Positions 1 to 11,096 of a stretch of DNA of 64,000 bases are shown one piece after another. Location of the stretch: positions 80,358 through 144,357 of the forward strand of contig JADJVQ010000018.1 in NCBI GenBank assembly GCA_016710525.1, written 5' to 3'. Every line of letters begins with the position of its first letter. The stretch's first letter is position 1. The notes below the pieces were generated by a model. The model saw nothing but the letters and a program-made list of their open reading frames with translations, was not told the origin of the DNA and did not search any database. The position numbers and the translations under genes are program-made. Source of the stretch: Burkholderiaceae bacterium (lineage in GTDB: Bacteria > Pseudomonadota > Gammaproteobacteria > Burkholderiales > Burkholderiaceae_E).

Positions 1-24
1 GCGGCTGGTGGCGTTGGCGCTCAT
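1..24 (-). CDS. 5' end of a gene following the GltD-like oxidoreductase (partial)
   Basis: An ATG on the minus strand at 24-22 lies three bases beyond the TGA of the preceding gene and opens a frame reading MSANATSR before the window ends. The tight spacing suggests a co-transcribed partner. In this type of cluster the partner is often a 2-oxoacid:acceptor oxidoreductase, but eight codons cannot show that. Confidence 0.35.
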
Positions 25-27
25 GAT

Positions 28-1848
28 TCAGGCGGCCTTTCGCTGGGGGCTCCGGCAAGCGGGGCCGGCGTGGGTGACATTGAGCAGGAACTTGTGCATG
101 TCCCAGGCGCCGGTCGGGCAGCGCTCGGCGCACAGACCGCAGTGCAGGCAGACGTCTTCGTCCTTGACCATCACGCGACCGGTTTTCAGGATCTCGGACA
201 CGTACAGGTCCTGCTCCACGTTCGTGGCAGGCGCGCGCAGCCGCTCGCGCAGCTCGGGCTCCTCGCCATTGGCGGTGAACGTGATGCAGTCGGTCGGGCA
301 GATGTCGACGCAGGCATCGCACTCGATGCACTGCCCGGCATTGAACACCGTCTCGATGTCGCAGTTCAGGCAGCGCTGGGCTTCCTTCCAGGCGGTGGCG
401 ACATCGAAACCCATCTCGACTTCGATCTTGATGTTGCGCAGCGACTTGTTGACATCGCGCCAGGGCACCTTGTTGCGGGCGTCCGGGGCGACCTCGTTGT
501 CGTAGCTCCATTCGTGGATGCCCATTTTCTGGGACACCAGGTTCACCCCGGGGGCAGGGCGCTCGCGCACGTCTTCGCCATTGAGAAACTTGTCGATCGA
601 CACGGCGGCATCGTGGCCGTGGGCAACCGCCCAGATGATGTTCTTGGGGCCGAGGGCCGAGTCGCCGCCGAAGAAAACACGCGGCTGCGTCGACTGCAGG
701 GTGACGGTGTCGAGCACCGGCAGGCCCCATTTGTCGAACTCGATGCCGCTGTCGGCTTCGATCCAGGGGAAGGCGTTTTCCTGGCCGACCGCGATCAGCA
801 CATCGTCGCATTCGAAAACATGGTCGGGTTCGCCGGTGGAAACCAGGCTGCGCCGGCCCTTGTCATCGTAGACGGCCTTGACCTTCTCGAAACTCATGCC
901 GGTCAGCTTTCCCGCGGTGTGCAGGAAGGCTTTGGGGACCAGGAAGTTCAGGATCGGGATGCCTTCGTGGACCGCGTCTTCCTTCTCCCAGGGCGAGGCC
1001 TTCATTTCCTCGAACCCCGAGCGCACGATCACCTTGACGTCTTCGCCGCCCAGCCGCTTGGCGGTGCGGCAGCAGTCCATCGCGGTGTTGCCTCCGCCCA
1101 GCACGATGACGCGCTTGCCGATCTTCTCGACGTGCCCGAACGACACCGAGGACAGCCAGTCGATCCCGACTTTGATGTTGGCTGCGCCTTCCTGGCGGCC
1201 CGGCAGTTCGAGGTCGCGCCCGCGCGGCGCGCCCGAGCCGACGAAGATCGCGTCGAACCCCTGGGCGAGCAGGGCGTTCATCGACGAGATCTCGACACCG
1301 CCGCGGAAATCGACGCCGAGCTTGAGCACGTAGCCGGTTTCTTCGTCGATGACTTCTTCAGGCAGGCGGAAGCGTGGAATCTGCGAACGGATCATGCCGC
1401 CGGCGCGCGAGTCACGGTCGAACACGGTCACGTCGTAGCCCAGCGGCGCCAGATCGCGGGCGACCGTCAGCGAGGCCGGTCCGGCACCCACGCAGGCAAT
1501 ACGCCGGCCGTTCTTGCGCACGGCAGGGACCGGCAGCAGGTGGGTGATGTCGTCCTTGAAGTCGGCGGCGACCCGCTTGAGGCGGCAGATTGCGACCGGC
1601 TCCGGCTTGGCGGACTGTTCCTCCTCGACGCGCCCGCGCCGGCAGGCCGGCTCGCAGGGACGGTCGCAGGTGCGCCCGAGCACGCCCGGGAACACGTTGG
1701 ACTTCCAGTTGACCATGTAGGCATCGGAATAACGCCCAGCGGCGATCAGCCGGATGTATTCCGGAACCGGGGTGTGGGCCGGACAGGCCCATTGGCAATC
1801 GACGACCTTGTGGAAATAGTCGGGGTTGCGAATGTCGGTGGGTTGCAA
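28..1848 (-). CDS. FAD/NAD(P)-binding, 4Fe-4S oxidoreductase of the glutamate synthase small-subunit (GltD) type
   Basis: The 606-residue protein combines three parts. An N-terminal Fe-S module has a CQWAC motif near residue 18 followed by CDRPCEPAC. A two-dinucleotide-fold flavoprotein follows (GAGPAS for FAD, GGGNTAMD for NAD(P)H). The C-terminus is a dicluster ferredoxin with CIECDACVDICP and CLHCGLCAERCP. It probably passes electrons between NAD(P)H, FAD and Fe-S clusters for a partner oxidoreductase encoded downstream. I place the start at a TTG at 1848-1846 because AGGAGGAG lies directly upstream and protein similarity begins there (QPTDIRNPDYFHKV). An ATG 63 codons upstream would add a sequence resembling no domain. 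The true substrate and partner are unknown. Confidence 0.85.
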   Translation of the reverse strand: MQPTDIRNPDYFHKVVDCQWACPAHTPVPEYIRLIAAGRYSDAYMVNWKSNVFPGVLGRTCDRPCEPACRRGRVEEEQSAKPEPVAICRLKRVAADFKDDITHLLPVPAVRKNGRRIACVGAGPASLTVARDLAPLGYDVTVFDRDSRAGGMIRSQIPRFRLPEEVIDEETGYVLKLGVDFRGGVEISSMNALLAQGFDAIFVGSGAPRGRDLELPGRQEGAANIKVGIDWLSSVSFGHVEKIGKRVIVLGGGNTAMDCCRTAKRLGGEDVKVIVRSGFEEMKASPWEKEDAVHEGIPILNFLVPKAFLHTAGKLTGMSFEKVKAVYDDKGRRSLVSTGEPDHVFECDDVLIAVGQENAFPWIEADSGIEFDKWGLPVLDTVTLQSTQPRVFFGGDSALGPKNIIWAVAHGHDAAVSIDKFLNGEDVRERPAPGVNLVSQKMGIHEWSYDNEVAPDARNKVPWRDVNKSLRNIKIEVEMGFDVATAWKEAQRCLNCDIETVFNAGQCIECDACVDICPTDCITFTANGEEPELRERLRAPATNVEQDLYVSEILKTGRVMVKDEDVCLHCGLCAERCPTGAWDMHKFLLNVTHAGPACRSPQRKAA

Positions 1849-2170
1849 CGAATCTCCTCCTGCGCCCGGAGCGGCAGGTGCAGCCCGGGTCTCATGGCTT
1901 GATGCTGCGCGGGAGTCTATCGTGGGCGCCGTTTGTCGCAAAGCTGCAACCGTCAAAGGGCAGTCTGCTGATTCATTTGTTGAAACCGTTGGATTCGGCT
2001 GACAACATGAGGCCACCGGAATGCGGCGCTGCAGCAAGGGGCTGGAGCCTGTTTGCGCGAGTTTCAGCCAGCCAATCTAGTCGCGCCGAAGTGTCGTCAA
2101 CTGAGCGCAAATACCGTCTGTCGGCTATCAACCTCCCTCGAGCCTATGGGGGGAGACCCGGGGGTGCGGG

Positions 2171-2179
2171 TGTTAAGAT
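2171..2179 (+). promoter_or_regulatory. candidate extended -10 element upstream of sucA
   Basis: TGTTAAGAT matches the TG-N-TAnnnT form of an extended -10 box and lies about 170 bases before the sucA start. No good -35 hexamer is visible 16-18 bases upstream (the sequence there is purine-rich), so this is suggestive only. Confidence 0.3.
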
Positions 2180-2314
2180 CCGACTCCATCCAAAGCCTGC
2201 CTATGACCTGAACCCCTGTCACAGTCTGAGGACGCGAACCGCCTATCCGGAAGCCGGAATGCGGTCGTCGGCCGCCGCTGATCGAGCCTCTGCTTATCCG
2301 GCGTCCGAGCATCT

Positions 2315-2333
2315 TTAACGAGAAGCTCGTTAA
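2315..2333. promoter_or_regulatory. inverted repeat (8-bp arms) overlapping the sucA leader
   Basis: TTAACGAG-AAG-CTCGTTAA is a perfect 8-bp inverted repeat with a 3-base spacer, ending 15 bases before the sucA ATG and touching the AAAGG ribosome-binding sequence. It could be an operator for a dimeric regulator, or an mRNA hairpin affecting translation of the first gene of the complex. The symmetry is seen directly; the function is inferred. Confidence 0.5.
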
Positions 2334-2348
2334 GAAAGGTGAAGCGCC

Positions 2349-5207
<2,859 letters not shown>

Positions 5208-5323
5208 TCGGCACCGCAGCAGCCGGGGGGCGCCCGGCCGCCTGCCCCATCCTGGCAGCCGGCGGGGGCGTCCCGCTGCCCCATGCCCCCCCAGATACGT
5301 TGAACAGGATTGCGAGTCAAAAC

Positions 5324-6616
5324 ATGGCACTGATCGAAGTCAAGGTTCCGCAACTGTCGGAATCGGTCGCCGAGGCGACGCTGCTGCAATGGCACAAGAA
5401 ACCGGGCGACGCGGTCGCCCGCGACGAAAACATGATCGACATCGAGACCGACAAGGTGGTGCTCGAACTGCCGGCGCCGGAAGCGGGCGTCATTGCCCGC
5501 CTGATCAAGCCCGATGGCGCGACCGTGGTCGCGGGCGAAGTGATCGCGGTGATCGATACCGAAGCAACCGCCGGCACCGCGCCGGCCGTCAGCGTTGCGG
5601 CGCCCACCCCAGCGCCGTCCAGCCAGGCCTCGCCTGGGTCTTTGTCGGCGCCCGCGCCTTCGTCGGCCGGGCTCAAGGGCGATGTCGCCATGCCCTCGGC
5701 CGCCAAGATGATGGCCGAGAACAGCCTGGGCACGGCCCAGGTGCAGGGCACCGGCCGTGATGGCCGGATCACCAAGGGTGACGTGATTTCGGCCCTGGAA
5801 GCCGGTGTCCGGCCGGCTGCGGTCGCGCCTTCCGCGCCGCCGATTCCCACCGGTGCCTCGGCATCCAGCCTGCCGCAGGTTCGGGCGCCGCTGGATACCT
5901 CCAAGCTGCTCGAGGGCCGCCCGGAGCAGCGTGTGGCGATGTCGCGGCTGCGCCAGCGCGTGGCCGAACGCCTGCTGCAGTCCCAGGCCACCAACGCCAT
6001 TCTGACCACGTTCAATGAAGTGAACATGCAGCCGGTGATGGACATGCGCAAGAAGTATCTCGAGCGCTTCGAGAAGGAACACGGCGCTCGTCTGGGCTTC
6101 ATGAGCTTCTTCGTCAAGGCGGCCGTGCATGGCCTGAAGAAGTTCCCGGTGGTCAATGCGTCGGTCGACGGCAACGACATCGTGTACCACGGCTACTTCG
6201 ACATCGGCGTCGCGGTCGGTTCGCCGCGCGGCCTGGTGGTGCCGGTCGTTCGCAATGCCGACCAGATGAGCTTCGCCCAGATCGAAAAGCAGATTTCCGA
6301 GTACGGCAAGCGCGCCGGCGAGGGCAAGCTCGGACTGGAAGACCTCACCGGAGGCACATTCTCGATCTCCAATGGCGGGGTGTTCGGCTCGATGCTCTCG
6401 ACGCCGATCATCAATCCGCCGCAGGCAGCCATCCTGGGCGTGCACGCCACCAAGGACCGGGCTGTCGTCGAGAATGGGCAGGTGGTCGTTCGTCCGATCA
6501 ACTACCTGGCCCTGTCCTACGATCACCGGATCATCGACGGCCGCGAAGCCGTGCTGTTCCTGGTCGCCATCAAGGAGGCGCTGGAAGATCCGGCCCGCCT
6601 CCTGCTGGACCTCTGA
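5324..6616 (+). CDS. sucB: dihydrolipoyllysine-residue succinyltransferase (E2 of 2-oxoglutarate dehydrogenase)
   Basis: The 430-residue protein has the usual E2o order. It starts with one lipoyl domain carrying Lys44 in the IETDKVVLE motif. An Ala/Pro/Ser linker leads to a peripheral subunit-binding domain (MPSAAKMMAENSL). The C-terminal catalytic domain carries the LSYDHRIIDGREAV active-site motif. It transfers succinyl groups to CoA. The ATG at 5324 begins the lipoyl domain immediately (MALIEVKVPQLSESV); the frame is open far upstream, but that extension is out-of-frame sucA sequence. No strong Shine-Dalgarno sequence is visible. Confidence 0.97.
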   Translation: MALIEVKVPQLSESVAEATLLQWHKKPGDAVARDENMIDIETDKVVLELPAPEAGVIARLIKPDGATVVAGEVIAVIDTEATAGTAPAVSVAAPTPAPSSQASPGSLSAPAPSSAGLKGDVAMPSAAKMMAENSLGTAQVQGTGRDGRITKGDVISALEAGVRPAAVAPSAPPIPTGASASSLPQVRAPLDTSKLLEGRPEQRVAMSRLRQRVAERLLQSQATNAILTTFNEVNMQPVMDMRKKYLERFEKEHGARLGFMSFFVKAAVHGLKKFPVVNASVDGNDIVYHGYFDIGVAVGSPRGLVVPVVRNADQMSFAQIEKQISEYGKRAGEGKLGLEDLTGGTFSISNGGVFGSMLSTPIINPPQAAILGVHATKDRAVVENGQVVVRPINYLALSYDHRIIDGREAVLFLVAIKEALEDPARLLLDL

Positions 6617-6635
6617 TCGAACCGGGAGCCATCAC

Positions 6636-8066
6636 ATGAGTGAACGTTACGACGTCATCGTCATCGGTGCCGGCCCGGCCGGCTACATCTCGGCCATCCG
6701 TGCCGCGCAGCTCGGCTTCAAGGTTGCCTGCGTCGAGAAATGGAAGACCCCGTCGGGCGAACTGGCGCTGGGCGGCACCTGCCTGAACGTGGGCTGCATT
6801 CCCTCCAAGGCGCTGCTCGCCTCGTCCGAGGAATATGAAAACGCGGCCCACCACCTGCATGAGCACGGCATCGAAGTGCAGGGCGTCAAGGTCGACGTGG
6901 CCAAGATGGTCGCCCGCAAGGACGGCATCGTCAGCAAGATGACCAAGGGAATCGAGTTCCTGTTCCGCAAGAACAAGATCACCTGGCTGAAGGGGCACGG
7001 CCGCTTCGTCGGCGCGGCCGATGGCTTCTACAAGATCGAGGTGAGCGGCGACGATGCCAGCGAGATCAATGAAGCGCGCAACGTGATCATCGCAACCGGA
7101 TCGAAGTCGCGCCACCTGCCCGGATTGCCGGTCGACAACGTGGACGTCTGCGACAACGAAGGCGCGCTGGTCTTCACCGAGGTGCCCAAGCGGCTGGGTG
7201 TGATCGGGGCGGGCGTGATCGGCCTCGAGCTGGGCTCGGTCTGGCGCCGCCTGGGTTCCGCGGTGACCATGCTCGAGGCGATGCCGGGCTTTCTGGCGGC
7301 CTGCGACGAAGCGGTGGCCAAGGAGTGCTGGAAGATCTTCACCAAGCAGGGCCTGGACATCCAGCTCGGGGTGAAGATCGGCGAAGTGAGCCGCTCTGCC
7401 GATGGCATCACCGTGCCGTACGTCGATGCCAGCGGTGAGCAGCGCTCGCTCGTGGTCGACAAGCTGATCGTGTCGGTGGGCCGCGTGCCCAATACCGACA
7501 AGCTCGGGCTGGAGTCGATCGGCCTGGCGCCCAACGAGCGCGGGTTCATCGAGGTCGACGATCACTGTCGTACCGCGCAGCCCGGCGTGTTCGCGATCGG
7601 CGATGTGGTGCGCGGGCCGATGCTGGCCCACAAGGGCGAAGACGAAGGCGTGATGGTGGCCGAGCTGATCGCGGGTCAGCAGCCGCACATCGACTACAAC
7701 TGCATCCCGTGGGTGATCTATACCTCGCCCGAGATCGCCTGGGTCGGACGTACCGAACAGCAGCTCAAGGCCGAGGGGCGTGAGTACAAGGCCGGCCAGT
7801 TCCCGTTCGCGGCCAACGGCCGGGCACTGGGCATGCTGGCGGCCGAGGGATTCGTCAAGGTGCTTGCCGATGCGCGAACCGACGAGGTGCTGGGCGTTCA
7901 TATCATTGCCGCGACGGCCTCCGACCTGATCGCCGAGGCGGCGGTGGCGATGGAATTCAAGGCCTCGGCCGAAGACATCGCGCGAGTCTGTCATCCGCAC
8001 CCCTCGATGTCGGAGGTGATGCGCGAAGCGGCGCTGGCGACGGATCGCCGTGCGCTGAACATGTGA
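6636..8066 (+). CDS. lpdA: dihydrolipoyl dehydrogenase (E3)
   Basis: The 476-residue flavoprotein reoxidises the dihydrolipoyl groups of SucB with NAD+. It has an N-terminal GAGPAG FAD fold, the redox disulfide GGTCLNVGCIPS near residue 50, a second fold GAGVIGLE for NAD, and the C-terminal HPHPSMSE dyad that supplies the catalytic His and Glu from the dimer interface. It lies 19 bases after sucB, with GGGAGCC upstream of the ATG. The stop codon is followed in the same reading frame, five codons later, by the start of zapE. Confidence 0.97.
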   Translation: MSERYDVIVIGAGPAGYISAIRAAQLGFKVACVEKWKTPSGELALGGTCLNVGCIPSKALLASSEEYENAAHHLHEHGIEVQGVKVDVAKMVARKDGIVSKMTKGIEFLFRKNKITWLKGHGRFVGAADGFYKIEVSGDDASEINEARNVIIATGSKSRHLPGLPVDNVDVCDNEGALVFTEVPKRLGVIGAGVIGLELGSVWRRLGSAVTMLEAMPGFLAACDEAVAKECWKIFTKQGLDIQLGVKIGEVSRSADGITVPYVDASGEQRSLVVDKLIVSVGRVPNTDKLGLESIGLAPNERGFIEVDDHCRTAQPGVFAIGDVVRGPMLAHKGEDEGVMVAELIAGQQPHIDYNCIPWVIYTSPEIAWVGRTEQQLKAEGREYKAGQFPFAANGRALGMLAAEGFVKVLADARTDEVLGVHIIAATASDLIAEAAVAMEFKASAEDIARVCHPHPSMSEVMREAALATDRRALNM

Positions 8067-8081
8067 TCGCGGGGTCTGCGA

Positions 8082-9179
8082 TTGGATGTTCTCCAGGCCT
8101 ATGAGGCCGCACTGCAGCAGCGTGGCTACACGACCGATGCCGCGCAAACCGCGGCGATCGAGCGACTGCAGCGCATGCACGAGGAGCTGGTGGCGTTCAA
8201 GGCCCAGCGCTCCAATGCGTTCAAGAAGCTCGTCCGCCGTCCCGATGTGCCGCGCGGCGTCTGGCTGTACGGCGGCGTCGGGCGCGGCAAGAGCTTCCTG
8301 ATGGACTGCTTCTACGGCGCCGTGCCGGTCGTGCGCAAGACCCGCGTGCACTTCCACGAATTCATGCGCGGGGTGCACCGCGAGCTCGACGAGCTGAAGG
8401 GTTCGGCCAATCCGCTCGATGAGGTGGCGCGCCGGATCGCGCGCCGCTACCGGCTGATCTGCTTCGACGAATTCCATGTCTCGGACATCGCCGACGCCAT
8501 GATCCTCGAGCGGCTGATGCGTGGCCTGTTCGGCCACGGGGTCACCTTCGTCATCACGTCGAACTATGCTCCCTCGGCGCTGTATCCGGATGGTCTGCAT
8601 CGCGACCGCATCCTGCCGGCGATCGAGCTGCTGTGCTCGCAGCTCGATGTCCTGTCGGTGGACGTGGGCGTCGATTATCGTCGCCGCTCGATGGAGCAGG
8701 TGCAGGCCTACCATTGCCCGCTGGGTGCACAGTCCGATGCCGAGCTGCGGGCGGCGTTCGCGGCGCTGGCCGAGACCCGCGACGAAGACCCGCGGCTGAT
8801 GATCGAGAATCGGGAGATCCGGGCTTTGCGCCGCGCCGGTGGCGTGGTCTGGTTCGACTTCCGAACCCTGTGCGGCGGTCCGCGGTCGCAAAACGACTAT
8901 CTCGAGCTGTCGCAGCAGTTCCACACGGTGGTGCTGTCCGATATTCCCCGGATGAGTGCCGGCATGGCTTCTGAGGCGCGCCGTTTTGTCTGGCTGATCG
9001 ATGTGTTGTATGACCAGCGGGTCAAGCTGCTGATGTCGGCCGAGTGCCCCCCCGAGGAGCTCTACACGGCCGGCGCCATGTCCGGCGAGTTCCATCGCAC
9101 GGTAAGCCGGATCATCGAGATGCAATCGCGCGAATACCTCGAATCGCCGCGGCGCGGTGCAGCGGGAGCCCTGACCTGA
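8082..9179 (+). CDS. zapE: ZapE/AFG1-family cell-division ATPase
   Basis: The 365-residue AAA-type P-loop ATPase matches the ZapE/AFG1 family, which acts on the Z-ring at the inner membrane during late division in E. coli. Visible motifs are Walker A GGVGRGKS (residues 64-71), the FHEFMRGVH segment after it, Walker B LICFDEFHV and the sensor ITSNYAPS. The length is normal. The likely start is TTG at 8082, since no ATG or GTG fits the N-terminus; a CTG two codons upstream is also possible. It is probably co-transcribed with the sucAB-lpdA genes. Confidence 0.92.
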   Translation: MDVLQAYEAALQQRGYTTDAAQTAAIERLQRMHEELVAFKAQRSNAFKKLVRRPDVPRGVWLYGGVGRGKSFLMDCFYGAVPVVRKTRVHFHEFMRGVHRELDELKGSANPLDEVARRIARRYRLICFDEFHVSDIADAMILERLMRGLFGHGVTFVITSNYAPSALYPDGLHRDRILPAIELLCSQLDVLSVDVGVDYRRRSMEQVQAYHCPLGAQSDAELRAAFAALAETRDEDPRLMIENREIRALRRAGGVVWFDFRTLCGGPRSQNDYLELSQQFHTVVLSDIPRMSAGMASEARRFVWLIDVLYDQRVKLLMSAECPPEELYTAGAMSGEFHRTVSRIIEMQSREYLESPRRGAAGALT

Positions 9180-9218
9180 ACGGCCGACGCGGGCGCCGCA
9201 GTGACGTAAACTGACCGC

Positions 9219-9275
9219 ATGGCATTGTTCGAAGTTTCGGGTCCGGCACGGTGGCGGTACGCCCATGCGCGCTGA
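9219..9275 (+). CDS. possible 18-codon leader ORF before the charged secreted protein
   Basis: An ATG at 9219 opens MALFEVSGPARWRYAHAR and ends in TGA at 9273-9275, overlapping the start region of the next gene at 9265 in another frame. A -10-like TAAACT (9206-9211) lies seven bases upstream, so it would be leaderless if transcribed from there. Coupled translation is possible, but there is no protein-level support. Confidence 0.2.
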   Translation: MALFEVSGPARWRYAHAR

Positions 9276-9987
9276 TCGCCGGCGTTTTGGCGCATCGTTG
9301 TCCCTGAGAGCGGTACGCCTGCGCGGGGTTGCGCTGCTGCTCGCGTGGCTGGTGCTCGCCGTCCCGATGGTGACGTGGGCCCAGTCCGACGAAGACGGGC
9401 TGCCGGACGCCAGCACGGTCCTCGATTCCGCGCAGGCCGAGCAGGTGCTCGAGGACGTCCGCCGGGTGCGTGCCGGCAACGAACGTGCACGCCGGCTCAA
9501 GCTGGCCGACTGCGCGAAGCGGTTTCTGGTCAATCGATGCGTGGACGAGACAGAACGCTTGCACCGGCTGACGGCCGATCGCCTGCGCCGCCTGGAGCGG
9601 CACGCCCAGGAGATCATCCGCGAGACCCGAAACCGCGAGCGCAACGAGGCGCGGGCTGAGCGCGAGCAGGAAACCCGCGAGCGCATCGAGGCTTCGCGCC
9701 TGCGCGAGGGCCAGGCGATCGATCAGATGCGGGCGCGGGAGGCCGATCGCGCGCAACGCCTGCGCGATGCCCAGGCGCGCGATGCCGCCGCTGCGGACAA
9801 CGCGGCGCGTTATGCGCAGCGCCAGAAGGAGCGCGAAGAGCGGGCTCGCGAGCGCGAGCAGGAAGACCGTCAGCGGGCGGCTGCTTCGCGCCCGACGGCA
9901 ACGGGGGCGCCTGCGCCGGCGTCGGGGCCTCGCCGCCGGCCCCGCCGCTTCTGGTTCGCCCGGGTCGGCCCCGCCCGTCGCGCCTAA
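9265..9987 (+). CDS. secreted, highly charged coiled-coil protein of unknown function
   Basis: The 240-residue product starts with an Arg-rich n-region and a hydrophobic core, with a likely signal-peptidase site at TWA-QS near residue 39. The remainder is dominated by Arg, Glu and Ala with heptad-like spacing (about residues 60-215), predicting a long helical coiled coil, and ends in a Pro/Arg-rich tail. Two cysteines, 83 and 92, could form a disulfide in the periplasm. No enzymatic motif is visible. It converges with the PP2C gene, overlapping it by four bases. Confidence 0.7.
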   Translation: MRADRRRFGASLSLRAVRLRGVALLLAWLVLAVPMVTWAQSDEDGLPDASTVLDSAQAEQVLEDVRRVRAGNERARRLKLADCAKRFLVNRCVDETERLHRLTADRLRRLERHAQEIIRETRNRERNEARAEREQETRERIEASRLREGQAIDQMRAREADRAQRLRDAQARDAAAADNAARYAQRQKEREERAREREQEDRQRAAASRPTATGAPAPASGPRRRPRRFWFARVGPARRA

Positions 9988-10823
9988 GCGCTGAGCTTGA
10001 GCAGGACCAGCGAGCAGTTGTCGCCGCGTCCGCCGGCGCGGGCGCGAGCCAGGTCGATCAGGCGGGCGGCGGCCGCGCGCGGCGGCAGGCTGGCGACGAT
10101 TTCGGCCAGTTCGATCGGCGCAACGTGAGCCCACAGGCCATCTGAACACAGCAGGAAGCTGTCGCCGGCACGCGGCGAGAGCAGCCGGCCGAGCGTGGGA
10201 ACCGGTGCGCGCGCGGACCCGATCGCATTGACGAGGCAATGGGCCGACGGATGCAGGCGCGCCCGATGATCAGGCAATCGACCTTCGTCGACCAGCCGGG
10301 CCGCATAGGTGTCGTCGCGCGTGCAGTGCTCGATGCGTCCGTCGCGAAAATGATAAACACGGCTGTCGCCGACGTGGCACCAGTCGACCCTGCCCGGCTG
10401 GACCAGTACGGCCGCGAATGTGCTGTGGGGTTCCAGTTCGGAGGTGATCGCCGCCAGGCGCAGCACGGTGTGCACCTCGTCGACCACGGAGCCGAAGAAT
10501 CGGTCCGGGGTTTCGGTTTCGGGATGGAAGACGTCGAAGCGGCGCCGCGTCGCATTCAGCACGTTGTCGGCGGCCAGTGCGCCGCCGCTCATGCCGCCCA
10601 TGCCATCGGCCAGCACTCCGAGCGCGCATCTCGGCGCCAGCGCGCCGCTCAGCAGCGCGACGCGATCCTGCTGTTCGGCGCGGTCGCCCCGATGCTGGGC
10701 GGTGCAGCCGCTGATGACAATATCGGTCGACGGCGGCCGATCAGACCCCTCGCGAGGGGCTGAGCCGGATGAATGAGGACTGGTCTTGTGGTCGACCAGA
10801 GCGGCGGACTGTACCGGGGACAT
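9984..10823 (-). CDS. PP2C-type protein serine/threonine phosphatase
   Basis: The protein carries the metal-binding motifs of bacterial PP2C enzymes: EQQDRV near the N-terminus, GVLADGMGGMSGG, WCHVGDSRVYHFRDG, LLCSDGLW and the C-terminal GRGDNCSLVLLKL. Such enzymes remove phosphate from Ser/Thr, often opposing Hanks-type kinases or acting in type VI secretion or stress control. No partner gene is adjacent. The start could be ATG at 10823 or ATG at 10853; neither has a clear Shine-Dalgarno sequence. The codons near 10750 contain a CCCCTCGCGAGGGG palindrome. Confidence 0.88.
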   Translation of the reverse strand: MSPVQSAALVDHKTSPHSSGSAPREGSDRPPSTDIVISGCTAQHRGDRAEQQDRVALLSGALAPRCALGVLADGMGGMSGGALAADNVLNATRRRFDVFHPETETPDRFFGSVVDEVHTVLRLAAITSELEPHSTFAAVLVQPGRVDWCHVGDSRVYHFRDGRIEHCTRDDTYAARLVDEGRLPDHRARLHPSAHCLVNAIGSARAPVPTLGRLLSPRAGDSFLLCSDGLWAHVAPIELAEIVASLPPRAAAARLIDLARARAGGRGDNCSLVLLKLSA

Positions 10824-10895
10824 GGTGAAGACTATTATTCCACGCGTGATCATTGCCTCTTCAGCCGCTTGTCCGCCTGCGGCTTACACTCAACC

Positions 10896-11096
10896 ATGAC
10901 AGACCTCGAAGACATCAGGCGCCGTATCGCGGAGCTGCAGCTGGAGCACCGCGGCCTTGACGCCATGATCGAGGCGATCGGGCAGCAGACCCGCTTCGAT
11001 GAATTGCAGCTGCGCCGGCTCAAGAAGCGCAAGCTCCAGATCAAGGATTCGATCACGCTGCTGCAGATGCAGCTCGTGCCCGACCAGCCCGCGTAG
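10896..11096 (+). CDS. DUF465/YdcH-family small protein
   Basis: The 66-residue protein is almost entirely helical and charged, with the DUF465 pattern of two short helices ending in RLKKRKLQIKDSI. The function of the family is not established. The ATG lies five bases after a TACACT -10-like hexamer (10885-10890) and has no Shine-Dalgarno sequence, so it may be leaderless. Its TAG stop overlaps the GTG start of the helicase gene by one base, implying coupled translation. Confidence 0.85.
   Translation: MTDLEDIRRRIAELQLEHRGLDAMIEAIGQQTRFDELQLRRLKKRKLQIKDSITLLQMQLVPDQPA

Larger units (their letters stand above)
1849..2348. other. 500-base divergent intergenic region upstream of sucA
   Basis: No convincing gene is seen here. 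The stretch separates the minus-strand oxidoreductase from sucA. It holds an extended -10-like element, TG-T-TAAGAT, at 2171-2179 and an inverted repeat at the sucA ribosome-binding site. A 146-codon open frame on the plus strand has no ribosome-binding site and no recognisable protein features. Confidence 0.6.

Noticed and set aside
1849..2348. Riboswitch or small RNA upstream of sucA
   Set aside because: Apart from one short inverted repeat I see no conserved riboswitch core or terminator.
6570..9686. 1038-codon antisense frame across lpdA and zapE
   Set aside because: Low-complexity translation, no ribosome-binding site, and strong enzymes on the opposite strand.
10746..10759. CCCCTCGCGAGGGG palindrome as a regulatory site in the PP2C gene
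   Set aside because: It lies inside the coding region and such CG palindromes are expected in DNA of this composition; only noted as a second copy of the 55568 palindrome.
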